64,000 nt of DNA. Source: Actinernus sp. WN-2022. Lineage: Eukaryota > Cnidaria > Anthozoa > Actiniaria > Actinernidae. The notes beneath the pieces are model-generated. The model saw nothing but the letters and a program-made list of their open reading frames with translations. It made no database searches and was not told the origin of the DNA. The translations under genes were made by a program, and so were the position numbers. Numbering within the stretch: the stretch's first letter is position 1; each line of letters starts with the position of its first letter. Shown here in pieces: positions 1-12,200 of the stretch. The stretch spans positions 76,040,861 through 76,104,860 of the forward strand of contig JAOWCC010000019.1 in assembly GCA_030867875.1 (NCBI GenBank), given 5' to 3'.

Positions 1-437
1 AGGAACAAAACACTTCCCAGATTAAAAACACTAATGCCAGAATGAAAACACGTCCCAGAATGAAAACACTTGCCAGATTGAAAACACGTGCCAGAGTGAA
101 AACGCTTGCCAGAATGAAAACACGTGCCAGAATAAAAACACGTCCCAGAATGAAAACACTAATGCCAGAATGAAAACACTTGCCAGAATGAAAACACTAA
201 TGCCAGAATGAAAACACTTGCCAGAATGAAAACACTTGCCAGATTGAAAACACGTGCCAGAATGAAAACGCTTGCCAGAATGAAAACACTAATGCCAGAA
301 TGAAAACACTTGCCAGAATGAAAACACTTGCCAGATTGAAAACACGTGCCAGAATGAAAACGCTTGCCAGAATGAAAACACTTGCCAGAATGAAAACACT
401 TGCCAGAATGAAAACACTTGCCAATTTGCAAAACACT
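1..437. repeat. 18-bp minisatellite, left arm
   Basis: About 24 tandem units of the type TGCCAGAATGAAAACACT, with variants (ATT for AAT, ACGT for ACTT, an extra TAA). It forms the outer left arm of the foldback element. Open frames on both strands here are artefacts of the 18-bp period, which is divisible by three. Confidence 0.95.
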
Positions 438-1885
438 GCCAGGTAGCGGAAATAAGTCAAAAGAGGCCAGGCTACATAAGTTCTAATGATGCCATTTTAG
501 AGACAGCGCGCGTCTTCCACGGTCAAAATGCACTGGACCCGAGTAAATATCCAAGAGAATGGAAACTGGTAACTAATATAGTAACGCCTGGTCATTATTA
601 ACATGTTATTGAAATAAATAAGTATACCTAATTTCGGGAACGTTGTCATAAAAAAATAAAACTTTAAAAATTAAAAACACAATCGAAACAATAGCTTTGC
701 GGTTCGCTGATCTCTTGCATTGTCTTGTTTTTATTTATTTAAAGTTATTGTTTATTTGACAAAGATTTTGAAATTTGGTTATAGCGCGGCACCATACACA
801 GAACGATGAGCTAGAGCAAACATTCGTGAATTCTGTTTGCTATTTGACAACGAGCTGTACCGAAAGCACGTCTGTCAAACCCGGTGGCCCAGGTTCGAAT
901 CCTCAATTTTCATTTTTATTTCAAATTCCCCTCCCCCGGGCCAAAAATGTTGTTCAAATGTCCCATTCAGTACAGGGTCATATTAGGCGATTAAATGTCC
1001 CTACCCCCGGGACACCATGACACTGCACTTTGTCAGTGCACAGTCGTAGCCTTTTCGATTGCGACTTGTTTCTCGAAGAGCAGACAAATCTTTGTTATAA
1101 TTTGCGTTTGTATAGCCCGAATTCGAGATAAATAAACACTTGAAGTTTGATAAGTATATATTTTGTTGATAAGTATATATTATGTTTCGATTTGATCGGT
1201 ACATTACTATTAATCTTTTTTCCCCTAAACCTATTTAACATGTCGGTTTCCCTTCATTATTCCTCCCGATTAATTTTATCTTTCGTTTTGAAAAGCTGGT
1301 TTCCAAATTTTACAAAACAAATGTTGTGACAGAACCCAATACGTAATTCAACTTAATATTCAATCAACAAACTTTTCAAGAAAACTTGACTTTTTGAGCC
1401 GATGAAAACGTGCTGTCCAAAAAAACTCCCGCGTCGCGCCAGTAAAATTACTGAGCACCGGTCAAACCGGTTTTTTGCAAGTAAGGTAATTATAACATGT
1501 CACGCAGGCTATAGTCACGCTCCTCCCAACAACGCCGGTGGCACGTTACGATATACGATATATTTCGCGCCACGTTTTTGGCTGATGAAATCCCTTTTTA
1601 AACCACTCAACCTCGTCCCGTTATACGCATTGGGCATTCGTTTCCGACGGATTTCATTTAAAGCATTCATTTTCACACCGGCTATGAATAATTCAACGGC
1701 TTTATTTAGATTTCCCGCTAAAGACTGAAAAAGTTACTATATTAGTTACCAGTTCCCATTCTCAGGATATTTACTCGGGTCCAGTGCATTTTGACCGTGG
1801 AAGACGCGCGCTCTCTCTAAAATGGCATCATTAGAACTTATGTAGCCTGGCCTCTTTTGACTTATTTCCGCTACCTGGCAGTGTT

Positions 1886-2115
1886 TTGCAAATTGGCAAG
1901 TGTTTTCATTCTGGCAAGTGTTTTCATTCTGGCAAGTGTTTTCATTCTGGCATTAGTGTTTTTATTCTGGCAAGTGTTTTTATTCTGGCAAGTGTTTTCA
2001 TTCTGGCAAGCGTTTTCATTCTGGCACGTGTTTTCATTCTGGCAAGTGTTTTCATTCTGGCACGTGTTTTCAATCTGGCAAGTGTTTTTAATCTGGCAAG
2101 TGTTTTGTTCCTATG
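1886..2115. repeat. 18-bp minisatellite, right arm (inverted)
   Basis: Reverse complement of the left array, about 12 units of AAGTGTTTTCATTCTGGC. The copy number is about half that of the left arm, so the arms have expanded or contracted independently. Confidence 0.95.
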
Positions 2116-2203
2116 AGCCACCGTAGGAAGGCCCTGTGAAAACAGCATTCACACAAACAAACACAGACAGTTACCAAGTTACGAGGGTATCCCAGGGGGG
2201 TCC

Positions 2204-2424
2204 TTGTTTCCTTGTTCTCAACGAAAATTACATTCTGTTCCCTTGTTCCCAAAATTGTTTCCAGGGAAACAGTCAATTTTTCCATTTAGAAAAATGGAAA
2301 TTGTTCCCTTGTTCCCTAAAACCTCTATTCATGTTCCCTTGTTCCCCGATATATTTTTAGTTTGTTCCCTGTTCCCAACGGATTTTTCGGCATCTCCCAG
2401 GGGTTTCGAGGAACAAGGGAACAC
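2204..2424 (+). repeat. TTGTTCCC-rich degenerate repeat
   Basis: Irregular repetition of CCTTGTTCCC and GTTCCCTTGTTCCC. It is low-complexity sequence rather than a gene. It ends in AGGGAACAC, which is also the left target duplication of the next element. Confidence 0.6.
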
Positions 2425-2594
2425 TAGCCTGCTTACAGGCTCACGTTTTTTTTCGGAATTGTTAGTTTTCGGGTCGGGCTTGGGTTACCTGTGGGCCGAG
2501 CGAGGCCTCGCTCGGCCCACAGGTAACCCAACATTTCCACCCAACCCGAAAACTAAATATTTCCGAAAAAACCTGAGAGCCTGTAAGCAGGCTA
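2425..2594. mobile_element. Palindromic MITE with 9-bp target duplication
   Basis: An almost perfect inverted repeat centred near 2505. The ends are TAGCCTGCTTACAGGCTC and its complement. Both sides abut the 9-bp direct repeat AGGGAACAC (2416-2424 and 2595-2603). A 9-bp duplication is typical of Mutator-like (MULE) transposition. No coding capacity. It lies about 200 bp upstream of the F-box gene start. Confidence 0.8.
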
Positions 2595-2659
2595 AGGGAA
2601 CACGTCAGTTACGGGAGTTACCAGTTACCAAGTTACGTTATCATACATAACTTAGGGTT

Positions 2660-2794
2660 TACCTTTCCGGGGCCTGGAGAAGAGTGGTGCACATGAATTG
2701 GAGGGGGCTGGGGACGAGGTTGAATGTCCGATTCGGCGCGTAAAGACCCCTGGGAATGACGTACGACTACGCCTTGTTCAGCTTGCAAGAAATC
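2660..2794 (+). promoter_or_regulatory. Probable 5' leader of the F-box/pseudo-E2 gene
   Basis: Relatively GC-rich sequence between the MITE and the ATG at 2795. It contains a CRE-like TGACGTAC at 2757-2764. There is an upstream in-frame ATG at 2756, but 2795 has the better context (A at -3, G at +4). No TATA box is evident. Weak inference only. Confidence 0.3.
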
Positions 2795-3218
2795 ATGGCG
2801 GCTGCCAATGCAAAGGAATCTGTAACTACTGCGTCTAACTACCAAAACGGGCTTCCATCCGAACAGGAGAACGCTACCAAGATACTACACAGCTTCGAGG
2901 TTCCTTATGACTGTTTGTTGTGTGGCTTGCAGCATGTTGGGCCAGAATTCGGACCTTTGTGTTGTGTTTGTCACGACTTCTTGTATCCAAATGGAATTCG
3001 GTTTGCGATCACGAATTATCGTGCGAAAGCACCGGTACCCGAACCCATGAAAGTAAATGAGGATTTGACGCCGAGTGAGATCGCAGCACGAAGCAAGCTC
3101 CCATATTTGTCTCTCTACGAAAAGGTTCGAGAGCCATATTTGATTGCCAATAGGATTGCCCGTGAACTGTTTCTGCATGTGATCAAAGACGATTTGGTGG
3201 AAAATTTACCATCAGAAA
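2795..3218 (+). CDS. F-box/pseudo-E2 gene, exon 1
   Basis: Encodes residues 1-141 and the first base of codon 142, ending in the donor AAA|GTAAGT at 3219. The start ATG has a strong context. The exon carries the C-x2-C ... CC-x-C-H cluster at residues 40-60, possibly a zinc-binding fold that I cannot name. It then carries a charged helical stretch and the first residues of the F-box (NLPSE). The intron falls inside the F-box, so joining to exon 2 is required to complete the motif. Confidence 0.9.
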
Positions 3219-6200
3219 GTAAGTTGAAATACTGTATTGGATTATTTATTTATAGGTTGTATTGTCTGAAGGATTAAGTGTAATTTACGACCCCAATCGA
3301 AAATTTCCTATTGAGAATCACTAGAAAATCAAACATTTTAGAACGATCCATGATTTTGCCATCCCCTGTCAATATTTGGGGAATTTGTCGTTCTAAAATG
3401 TTTGATTTTCTAGTGATTCTCAATAGGAAATTTCGATTGGAGTCGTAAACTACACTTTTGTCCGTATTCTATAGGAAAATCGGACTCCGATTTGGCTAAA
3501 TTACATAATACAGGGCCATTTCTCAATATGTCCCTGAAGAGTCACTGGCTTAGCCTGCGTTGTGGCTCTGGAGTATCGGAGCGCAGTGAGCGAAGAGAGA
3601 AAAGAGGGGGGATGGGGTGGGGAGGAGAGGAAGAGAGAGCCTGCCGGCAAGCCATGGTTATTTTGGTACCACCCACTAATTAAAATGCATAAAATTAGTA
3701 AGTCATTCAACCAATTCATCCAATCATCATGCAGTGGAAGTGAAAACCATGTTTAACATAGGTCAAACTCGCGTGGAATCTCAAGGAATCTCAACTCGAG
3801 CATAAAATTCAAAACAAAAAATATACGAACTTGGAGAATGTCAGCTGATGCTCCGAAAAAAAACATTTGAAGACAGGGCCTAGCTAAACCCAAACCTGTA
3901 AATGTCAATGACTTTTGCAGGATATGTAATGTATGTTTTAAGGTAGCGTTTGGGAATTCAAATATTTCCATGGTGAGAATCTGTTCAAGCCTTCAGAAAG
4001 AAAAGAGAGCCAAGGCTTAATTCTAGCTGGTGCCTGCAAAAGTATTGGTCTTATTCCAAAATCTGCTGCTCTATCAGAGCGGTCTTCATATTCTGAAATC
4101 TGCTGCTCTATCAGAGCGAGTCTGTCGTTCCTGAGGAAGGAAGATTCGAAATGCAGTAGAGAACTACACCTTTGTTCGAGAAAGTTTGCAGGATAAAGAT
4201 AACTAAGATAAAGAGAACTCATTGCCGCTGAATATAAAGTTGCCACCAAATCTTAAAAGAACATTGCAGACCACAATAACACTGGAACAAAGTTCTGTCA
4301 AAAGAAGCGCTAAAAACCAACCACGCAGCGTTACGAAATCATCAAAGCAGCTCGTATTTTTGGAAGCACAAGCCTGTTCCTTGTACACACCGGTCCAGTT
4401 TCAAGTATTAAAACATCAGCATCTGTATCAGTGCTGCAAGTTCAGTGTCAGTGATACAGATGTTGAAGTTTTATTAATCAGTGTTGTACATGTATCAGAT
4501 ACACAGACACAACACAGATAAACAGACACAGGTTTTATTGATCAGTTCTGTAGCAAACAAAAATAAATATTTAATGCTAGATAAGTGTCTAAGTAAACAT
4601 TGAGTATCTAATCAGTACTGTGTGGGGTTTACAGAGGTACCCATGTGACTCAAATGCTGCATTTGGATTGCCTAGCACCCTCATAAATTATTAATGAATG
4701 TAACAAAATTAAGGCTAGTTAATGAAGATTGTACACATTGTTGTCCAAGTTATCAATAAAACTACAGACAGCAGATATGAAACATTGAACTGCAGTTATT
4801 CTTGTTGGCACTTTACTGATAGGTATAACTAGTTAAATATAACTATATTTGTTTTGTCAAGACAATAATAAATTCCTTAAGGTTACCGGATACCTTCAGG
4901 GTGCGTTTCCAGTCTAAATTATGTAGCGCCTCGAAGAAACATCGTAGATAAATCATCCATGTATCATTTTAAAGCTTATAAAATTGGCTACAAGAATACA
5001 TAAAAAGTTTTGAGTTCTTTGAAAATCTCGAATTTTCCGCTATCCCGTTTCTCGGATCTAGTGAGATGGCTTTCAGAAGCTCCGACTCCGAAAATATTTT
5101 AAAGTTTTAAAATCTGTTTGCTTTGTCGCATTTCAGAGGAATCGTATTACAAAAGGGTGTCGGGGAATTTCAAAATTCAATTTAGTTCAAAAGTTATCAT
5201 GCTCTCCGTGAAAAGGCGAAAAATAATCAGAGTAGATTTGCGGAAAACGCCGTCAAGAGCTCTATTTTTAGAATTTTCCAATTCCCCGACACCCTTTTGC
5301 AGCGGAGATATTAATTGACATTTTGTGAAAATTTCAAACAAATCGACTAAATTCCTCTTGAGTGGGAGCTTTTTTAAAACTCTATTTTGGTTGAAAATCG
5401 AAAGCGTAGAAAATAGCATTTTAGAAAATCTAGCCATCTGTCGTGCGTGAATCTGAAGCCCCGCCTCTCCAACAACTCTTGGCCAATCATTTCTCATCAC
5501 AATTCAACTCTGTCAAGATTTCCCGCCAATGTCGATTTCCGATCAAAGCTTTGCGCCGCATCGAGAAAATGTTAATATAGCTGGTTGTTCTAGTTTTCTT
5601 GTGTGACTTGAAAAATGGGAAAGACAAAAAGACCTGGAGGCACAAAGCCAAGGTGAACACCTAGAGACGCCTTGAATGCCAGCATAGTTAGTAGAGGAGA
5701 CAGCGATTTGCAGGCAGCTGAAACAGCACGGCAATAGTGAGCTAAGATCGTGGTGTTGGTTTCAAGCAATTCAGAGTCACCGTCAGACTTTACGTTTCCA
5801 TCTAAGCTTTCTTGGAAACAAATATTTTCTCGGCTGGCTCCTATCAATTCTTCATGTTCAGATGTGGGCCACTAGGCACTCTGTCTGAAAGTGAAAATAC
5901 GAACCCTTGTCGGGTTTTACGAGGACTCCTATGTATGCATTTTTTCTTTTCTTTTTTCTTTGTTTTCCAGCTAATGGCATCCTGCTTGCTTTTTTGCATA
6001 AGGCCAACAACCGATGGAATTATGGAATCATGTGTGGAAAAACGTTTCTCAATAAACGTAAACATTGGTATAGGAAATAAATTTAATATTATATGCACCA
6101 GCTTTCTTCACACCATCGTTACAGGCGAGTGAGCACTTGTCATGTGTTTATTGATCTGCTGTCAATCAAACAGAACCTTTTACTTCCAGTCAAAAACTTC

Positions 6201-9200
6201 CTTTTGGTATTTCTCCGTCAACATTAATTTTTATTCAACGAAGTTTTTGGTATATGAGACACTACTACTAAAACTACATTTCTGTGCGAAAACAAAAAAT
6301 TCCCATCTTTTTCGTTTTAAAGGTATCCGGTAACCTTAAGTTAGTCAGTTGGTTTCAAATGTAGACCTTTTTTTGATTTAGACATTATAACCAAATCATC
6401 GGCATACAAGAGACAGCTGATAGGACAATATTATTTATCTCTAGTGGATCGGTATTTTGTAGGATTTAGTGATTCAGGTACAATGTATGTAGATATAAAG
6501 AAAAATATTATTGAAGAGCATTGGCAATAGCATGAAATCTTGTTGTAGTACTCCTTTGAAACATCAGAAGCTTTCCATTAAATATTGTATCATTAATCTT
6601 AACTGTTGATTGGTCGTAGGAATAGACCAGTTTACTGTTCATGCACAGTTGTATTTCAATTATTTCTTTATTTGGTGGGTAGGCAGATGTTAGATAATGG
6701 TGGCCTGCCAGTTGAAACAAAGACGAACAACTGTGCATGAACTGTAAACTGGTCTATACATCAAGTGTATGATTGAGAAGATGTTTCCATTGATACCACT
6801 TGTTTAAATTTTTAGTTATCTACATTTAAAGGATCACCTTTGTTGTGTATTGGTACAATGAAGCCAATGCTATATTCTGTGAATTTTCCAGACTTCTATA
6901 GTGAATACATTATTGAAAATCTCTTGGAGAGGGAGTGTGAGATACTCTTCTCCATATTTGAGAAGACATTTAGGATATCAGTTTCTGGAGATTTGTTGGT
7001 TTTGGCTTGGTTAATCGATTCAATAATTTTGTCTGCGGAGATATCATGAATTTTATAATAAAGTGCTGTAACAGATACATTGCAATAAAAATCCTAAATC
7101 AAAAGTTCATCAACAAAATAATATTTTACCACAACTGCCGGTAATCTCGCGATCTGATTGGTTGAAGTACGGTGGTAAATGAGACAACGGTGCTGACGCG
7201 AGAAAGTTATAGACAACGCTGGCTCTTTCAAAGCTGTCACGCTTGCTGTGCCTTGTGAGTCCACAACAAATTTTGACCATGTGATGACGTAAATCGTGGT
7301 AAATAAGAGTCCACACCACGGAAAACCAGAGGAAATTTGCTAAATCTTTCCAACCATTTTGGGCTTCATCAGTTCAGTTTGTTCAATGAGAAATCCCTGA
7401 AGAGGGGAATCCCTGAAGGGGGGCAAAAACACTAGGAATCTCACCCTGGGGAGGGCAAAATTACCATGGATTGTCAGTCAGTCATAGTTTCTGTCATACT
7501 GTGCTGTTGTGTTATTTTGTGTCATGAAGGAAATTAACATTATTTTCTACCTCCGACTCTTGATTGTTCTCTTCCTGTTACTAGCTGGGTGACCTGGCCT
7601 TGCTTTGATGCCTTTATGAATAAGGTAGTCTGTGTTGCATCCGAACTGAACCCCGGCTTAGTCAAGACAATTATTATTTTTATTTCACACTGATTCGAAA
7701 ACGTAAATAACAGGAGTAGCATGAAATAATCAATGGATTGAAGTCATTAGATTAAAAATAAGGATAACACAATGTCTGTGTGCAGCAGCCAAAGTAGCAC
7801 AAGGCTTTCAAGTTGGCTGTGGTTTGATGTGAACATTATTATATACTATGATGTTAACAACTTATAGAGAGACGAAGAAGAAAACATACATACAACTGCA
7901 ATAGAAATGAGAAAATCAGGAATTCAGTGATCGTTGAGAATTAAGTTTGATGATTCAAGAGATAAGTTTTTTTTTTTTTTTTTTTTTTTTAAGAATTAGC
8001 TGATAGGTCTTTTAGGTCAGGAGGGATGCTTTCCCATAATTTGGATGATGCATGTAAGTATTTGATAGCCTGAATTTCAGCTGTCTCCTCTGGTTCGTTC
8101 CTCCCTCGAGAGACATCTGAATCCAATAGCCGATAATGCCATCCAGAAACGTCACTACCAGAAAACCTGGTAGTAATTTTTGATTGGTTCGTATTCTATA
8201 ATTTCGCATAATTATCACAAGTAACTCATCCAAGAAGACGGCAGGAATCACTTTGGACTCTCGATTGTTGAGTTTCAGTGGAGTGATTGTCTTTGGCAAA
8301 GACCTTGAATTCGAAAGGAAAACATCTGGAAATGGATTGAAAGTGTCCTGCACAATAACCGCCCGACTGTCCTGTAAACATGTACATTTTATCGCGCTGC
8401 ATCCGCGGGGTTGTTGATAATCAATTATTTGTTCACACTCGCAGTGGTAAAGAATGTCGCTACTCTCTTCAAGGAACTGTTCTTTCCCGTAAAAGAGTCT
8501 TCGTATTTCTTCGAAAATTCGCCATTATCTTTTTATGTTTTTCTACTTTTCTGTTGCATCATTTATTGCGGGCGACCGCAGGGAGCCCGCAATCCTAATA
8601 GGCACAACAGATCTCGATTTGTACAAAAAATGTTCTGCCTATTGGTATGATTGGAATGCAGTCACGCAGGTTAGAAGCTTGTCATTTCAGCTGATCACGT
8701 GCTGGAATTTTACTTCACGATCCGAGCCGTGCGAACTGCGTTTCTTCGGTAAGTTAACGTGTTTATTCCATAATATTATAAACAGTATTAGCATAGACAC
8801 ATAAATAAGACATCGCTTTGTATTTTGGAGGATTTATTTTTGCAGTGCTGGTATGTTTCGTGTCATAAATTCGCTACAAAGCAGGGCTCCAATTGATCGA
8901 ATCCTACAGGGCACGTACGCGTGGAGATTCTGACAGAGATTAGTGAACCATTTCTTGGCTCAATCCAAGCGAATCGTTCTTTACAAGATTCCTACCCAGG
9001 AACTGAATTGTTAAATCGTTACTGTTATAATGTGCTTGTTATAACCCCATAATACGTTTGAATCTTTATGATGTCCATTATCACCAAGGTAAATGAAATA
9101 GAGCATTCAGGTAGCCTGTTCGTCTGTTGCGAAGTCAGCATGAAAAATATTACGGGGTTGAACTGTTTTGACGCAAAGAGAGCTGTCAACCTGGTACTTC

Positions 9201-12200
9201 TTTTTATGCCGACTTCACAACAGACTACCCTATTTCCACCAGACGTACTCACTTGTTTGCTACTGTTGTGTTATTAACCTTTGTTGAACATTAAATTATA
9301 TTTATCGTTACTGCTGTGGTTATTTTAAAGCTCCTATAGACTATAGTCTTATGGCTGTATCGCGTGACTGACCATCGATTGACAATCGATTGATCCTTTT
9401 CCGCTATAAGGACCAGGGAGATTTCGGAGGACCCCCAATAATTTTATATTAATTTTTGGTAGAATTACTATTAAAAATGGCAGCAAAATATACCAATGAT
9501 CCCCAACCTGCTAACAGAGACTCTTCTTGTGTTCTCTCGCCATTAGATTTCGTCTGTCACGAAGAAAACAGGCCAGCTACACGAAAATAAGAACAGCTAC
9601 GCGAAGAGACACACACACGAACGACTCTTGGAAATACCTAATAGTAGAAATGCTCTGCTAGGAGGGCAAGGGTACCCCAATACGTACTACACTCCTGTTT
9701 ATGCCTTTTATTCAAGGTGGATAACCTTTGGTTGTATAAAACAGGGATATAAATTTGAGATCTCATCCACACCAGTGCCGGACTAAAATCAAAGCCAACA
9801 TTAAGTAACGCTTATTTTCATGAAATTCGAGCTGCCTGTACGAGCCCGCACTTCATGACCAGGGGTTACAACTAGTATAGGTAATATCTCGTAGCTGTGT
9901 TGATTCGAATGGCAGATCGCAAGACAAAGATCAACGGAAAGACAAAGATCAACTGTACTTTGCCTCCAAATATAATATAATATAATGATTTGTTGCTTCG
10001 AAAAGGTTTTCACAACATAAGAGGCACTTTAGAAGTAAATGGGATGGAAATACATATATAGGTAAGGCTTTTATTTTGGCCGGCATAATCTCAAATGATT
10101 TCTCAAGGCGAGCGATGGCTTTGTTTTTGTGACCCATGAACTCTTACTACTGCCGTGACAGTTTTATTTGCATAAATTAAATTGTTAATCTGCCTGACCT
10201 CACCGGACAGCATTATCGGTTATTGGATTCTCTGTGGGGGGAATTAACCAGAGGAGATGGCTGAAATTCAGGCTAAGTATTTGAAAGTGAATTTGCCATA
10301 ATTTGTTCTTATACTAGGCCTACATTGTAAGTAGATTTTTTCTGGATGAGTATCTTGTATTATGAGAGTGGATACTTGATACAGGGATGAGGAGTTCAGT
10401 AAATATAGAAGGGATACTAACTGAGTTGTTCATTATCTTATGTGTAAATATAGATTCTTTAGTTTGACGATATTTTCAACTTTGAGAATTCCAAGAAGAT
10501 TAAAATATGGGTCCAGATTCTCTATCCCTTTAATAAAGAATATACTTCTTATGCAATTGTTTTGTTTGACAGAGAGTTTCTTTAACCCTTTCCCTCCTGC
10601 ACCGCCCGTAACCCCCCAACATGAAGCATGTACCTGGAGAAAATTATTGCATCAAACCTAGACATGCTGGAAATATGATGTTGTGATATTATTTCAAGGG
10701 ATGAATGACTTTGAAGCCACAGCTGTAACGGGGATCACTTGACTCTCCCACTTTGGAGAAAAACTTTTTTGTTTTGGAGATTGTTGTTCATTTCTTCGCT
10801 TTTCACGAATTTTGAGGAGCTGAAAATCGGCTCAAAAAACCCTTCCCATTCACACTTGAAATCAAAAGCAAATACAAAATCACCACTCAGTCATTACAGT
10901 ACCTTGTTTAATCTTTCCAACCAGCAGGTTTGTTTGCATAAAATGCACCAAACGACTGTGAACCATGCCGATGTTTACACTGCATTTCACTCGACCACAT
11001 TTACCTGCTCCCACCTCCAACTGCATGTTGGGTAATCAACAAAAAATTCACAAGGGTCTCCCCTCTGGGACACCTGTAGTTTTTTTTTAGAAGTCTTTTA
11101 CCCCTACAACCAAGAGCGGTGATTTGGACTCAAGCCGTTGCTTTAAAGTGACAAAAACACATCCTAATAGGTTGAGCAGGGGGAAAAGACAACCAACTGC
11201 AAAATTTCAAGGATTTCAGTGAAAAATTATTTCATGTGTCTCAAAGCAGAAACACAACAGAAAAATCCTGTGAAACCCCTCACAAGGCCTACTAAAAGCA
11301 AACCAAGTACTTTTCAGCCATCCTCAGACTTAATGATGTCCTCTAGCTCTCTAGTGCAGTGGCTTTTTTCTCCCAAATTAGAGCACATTTCATTGTAAAC
11401 CCTACCGAAGCAGCCATACCTACCACTAACGAGTGCACAGAATTCTCCCAAATGGCATTGTGGGAAAAGTTTGAGCACTCTGCTTAAAAAGTCAGCAGTA
11501 TTTAACTGCCCCGGGCTAGCCAAACTTTAACTGGGGGGGGGGGGGGTTGAGTTAGCACTCAGGATTTCACCAACTGAGCCAAACATGTCCAGTAGGGAAA
11601 GGGTTAAACTAGTTTTGTAAGTGTTACCCCCAGCTCATGATGCCATAGTTTCGATATGGATAGATAAGTGTGTAATAAAGTTGCTTTAAAATATGCAAAT
11701 CAAGAGAGTACCTTAGCTTATAAATGTTCCAATATTCTTAGCTATTTTGTTATTAACATTCTAGCAATCTGATTATGCCAGGCTGTCTGCATAACAGTGT
11801 CAGACCAAAAGCTTGTTCAGACCCCCTGCATGGTTGCATTGTTATTTGTAATTGATTCTGATTGGCTTTTACTAATCCTCATTCTTACATCTTCTGGTTG
11901 GCCATTCAGCTGACAGTCACCAGACTCATGGGACTTGCAGCTAATTTGCAGTTCATGTCAGAGGCCGCTCGGTTGAAACTGTTGATTTGTATGCGAGTCA
12001 GTTGTTCACTTGGGAACTCGTCATTAACGTGTGCTTTACTTTTCGGAGATGGGCATCTGATTAGGTTTTGAAGTAATGTCACATTATTAATAGACTGCCT
12101 GTGCTTAATTGCACTCGAGAGGCAACCTCCTGAAGACTTACTAGTATCCGTCACGGCAAAATGCTCGTTCAAGATTTACACAAACAAACCTTCCATGCAC

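Larger units (their letters stand above)
1..2115. mobile_element. Foldback-type element with minisatellite inverted termini
   Basis: The first bases, AGGAACAAAACACTT, recur inverted at about 2101-2115, and the inversion continues inwards for about 580 bp on the left and 390 bp on the right. Each arm has an outer array of 18-bp units (TGCCAGAATGAAAACACT and variants) and an inner unique stretch of about 150 bp (438-586 against 1728-1885). The interior (587-1727) contains no reading frame I recognise. It does contain a Pol III B-box-like GGTTCGAATCC at 892-902, too far from any good A box to call a tRNA. Arms built from tandem repeats are the hallmark of foldback elements. The left target duplication lies outside the window. 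Confidence 0.75.

Noticed and set aside
159..460. Overlapping open frames rich in SVFILA and KCFHSG repeats
   Set aside because: They are translations of the 18-bp minisatellite on both strands; unit length divisible by three keeps every frame open.
892..902. B-box GGTTCGAATCC suggesting a tRNA or SINE in the foldback interior
   Set aside because: The nearest A-box-like sequence (TGGTTATAGCGCGG at about 776) is too far away, and no cloverleaf can be drawn.
1402..1728. 108-codon open frame inside the first foldback element
   Set aside because: No similarity to any transposase or host family I know, composition unlike a folded protein, single frame without splice context.
5812..6132. 106-codon frame in the TTAA element as transposase remnant
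   Set aside because: Lacks any DDE-type or piggyBac signature I can see; the frame is Cys/Phe-rich and unsupported.
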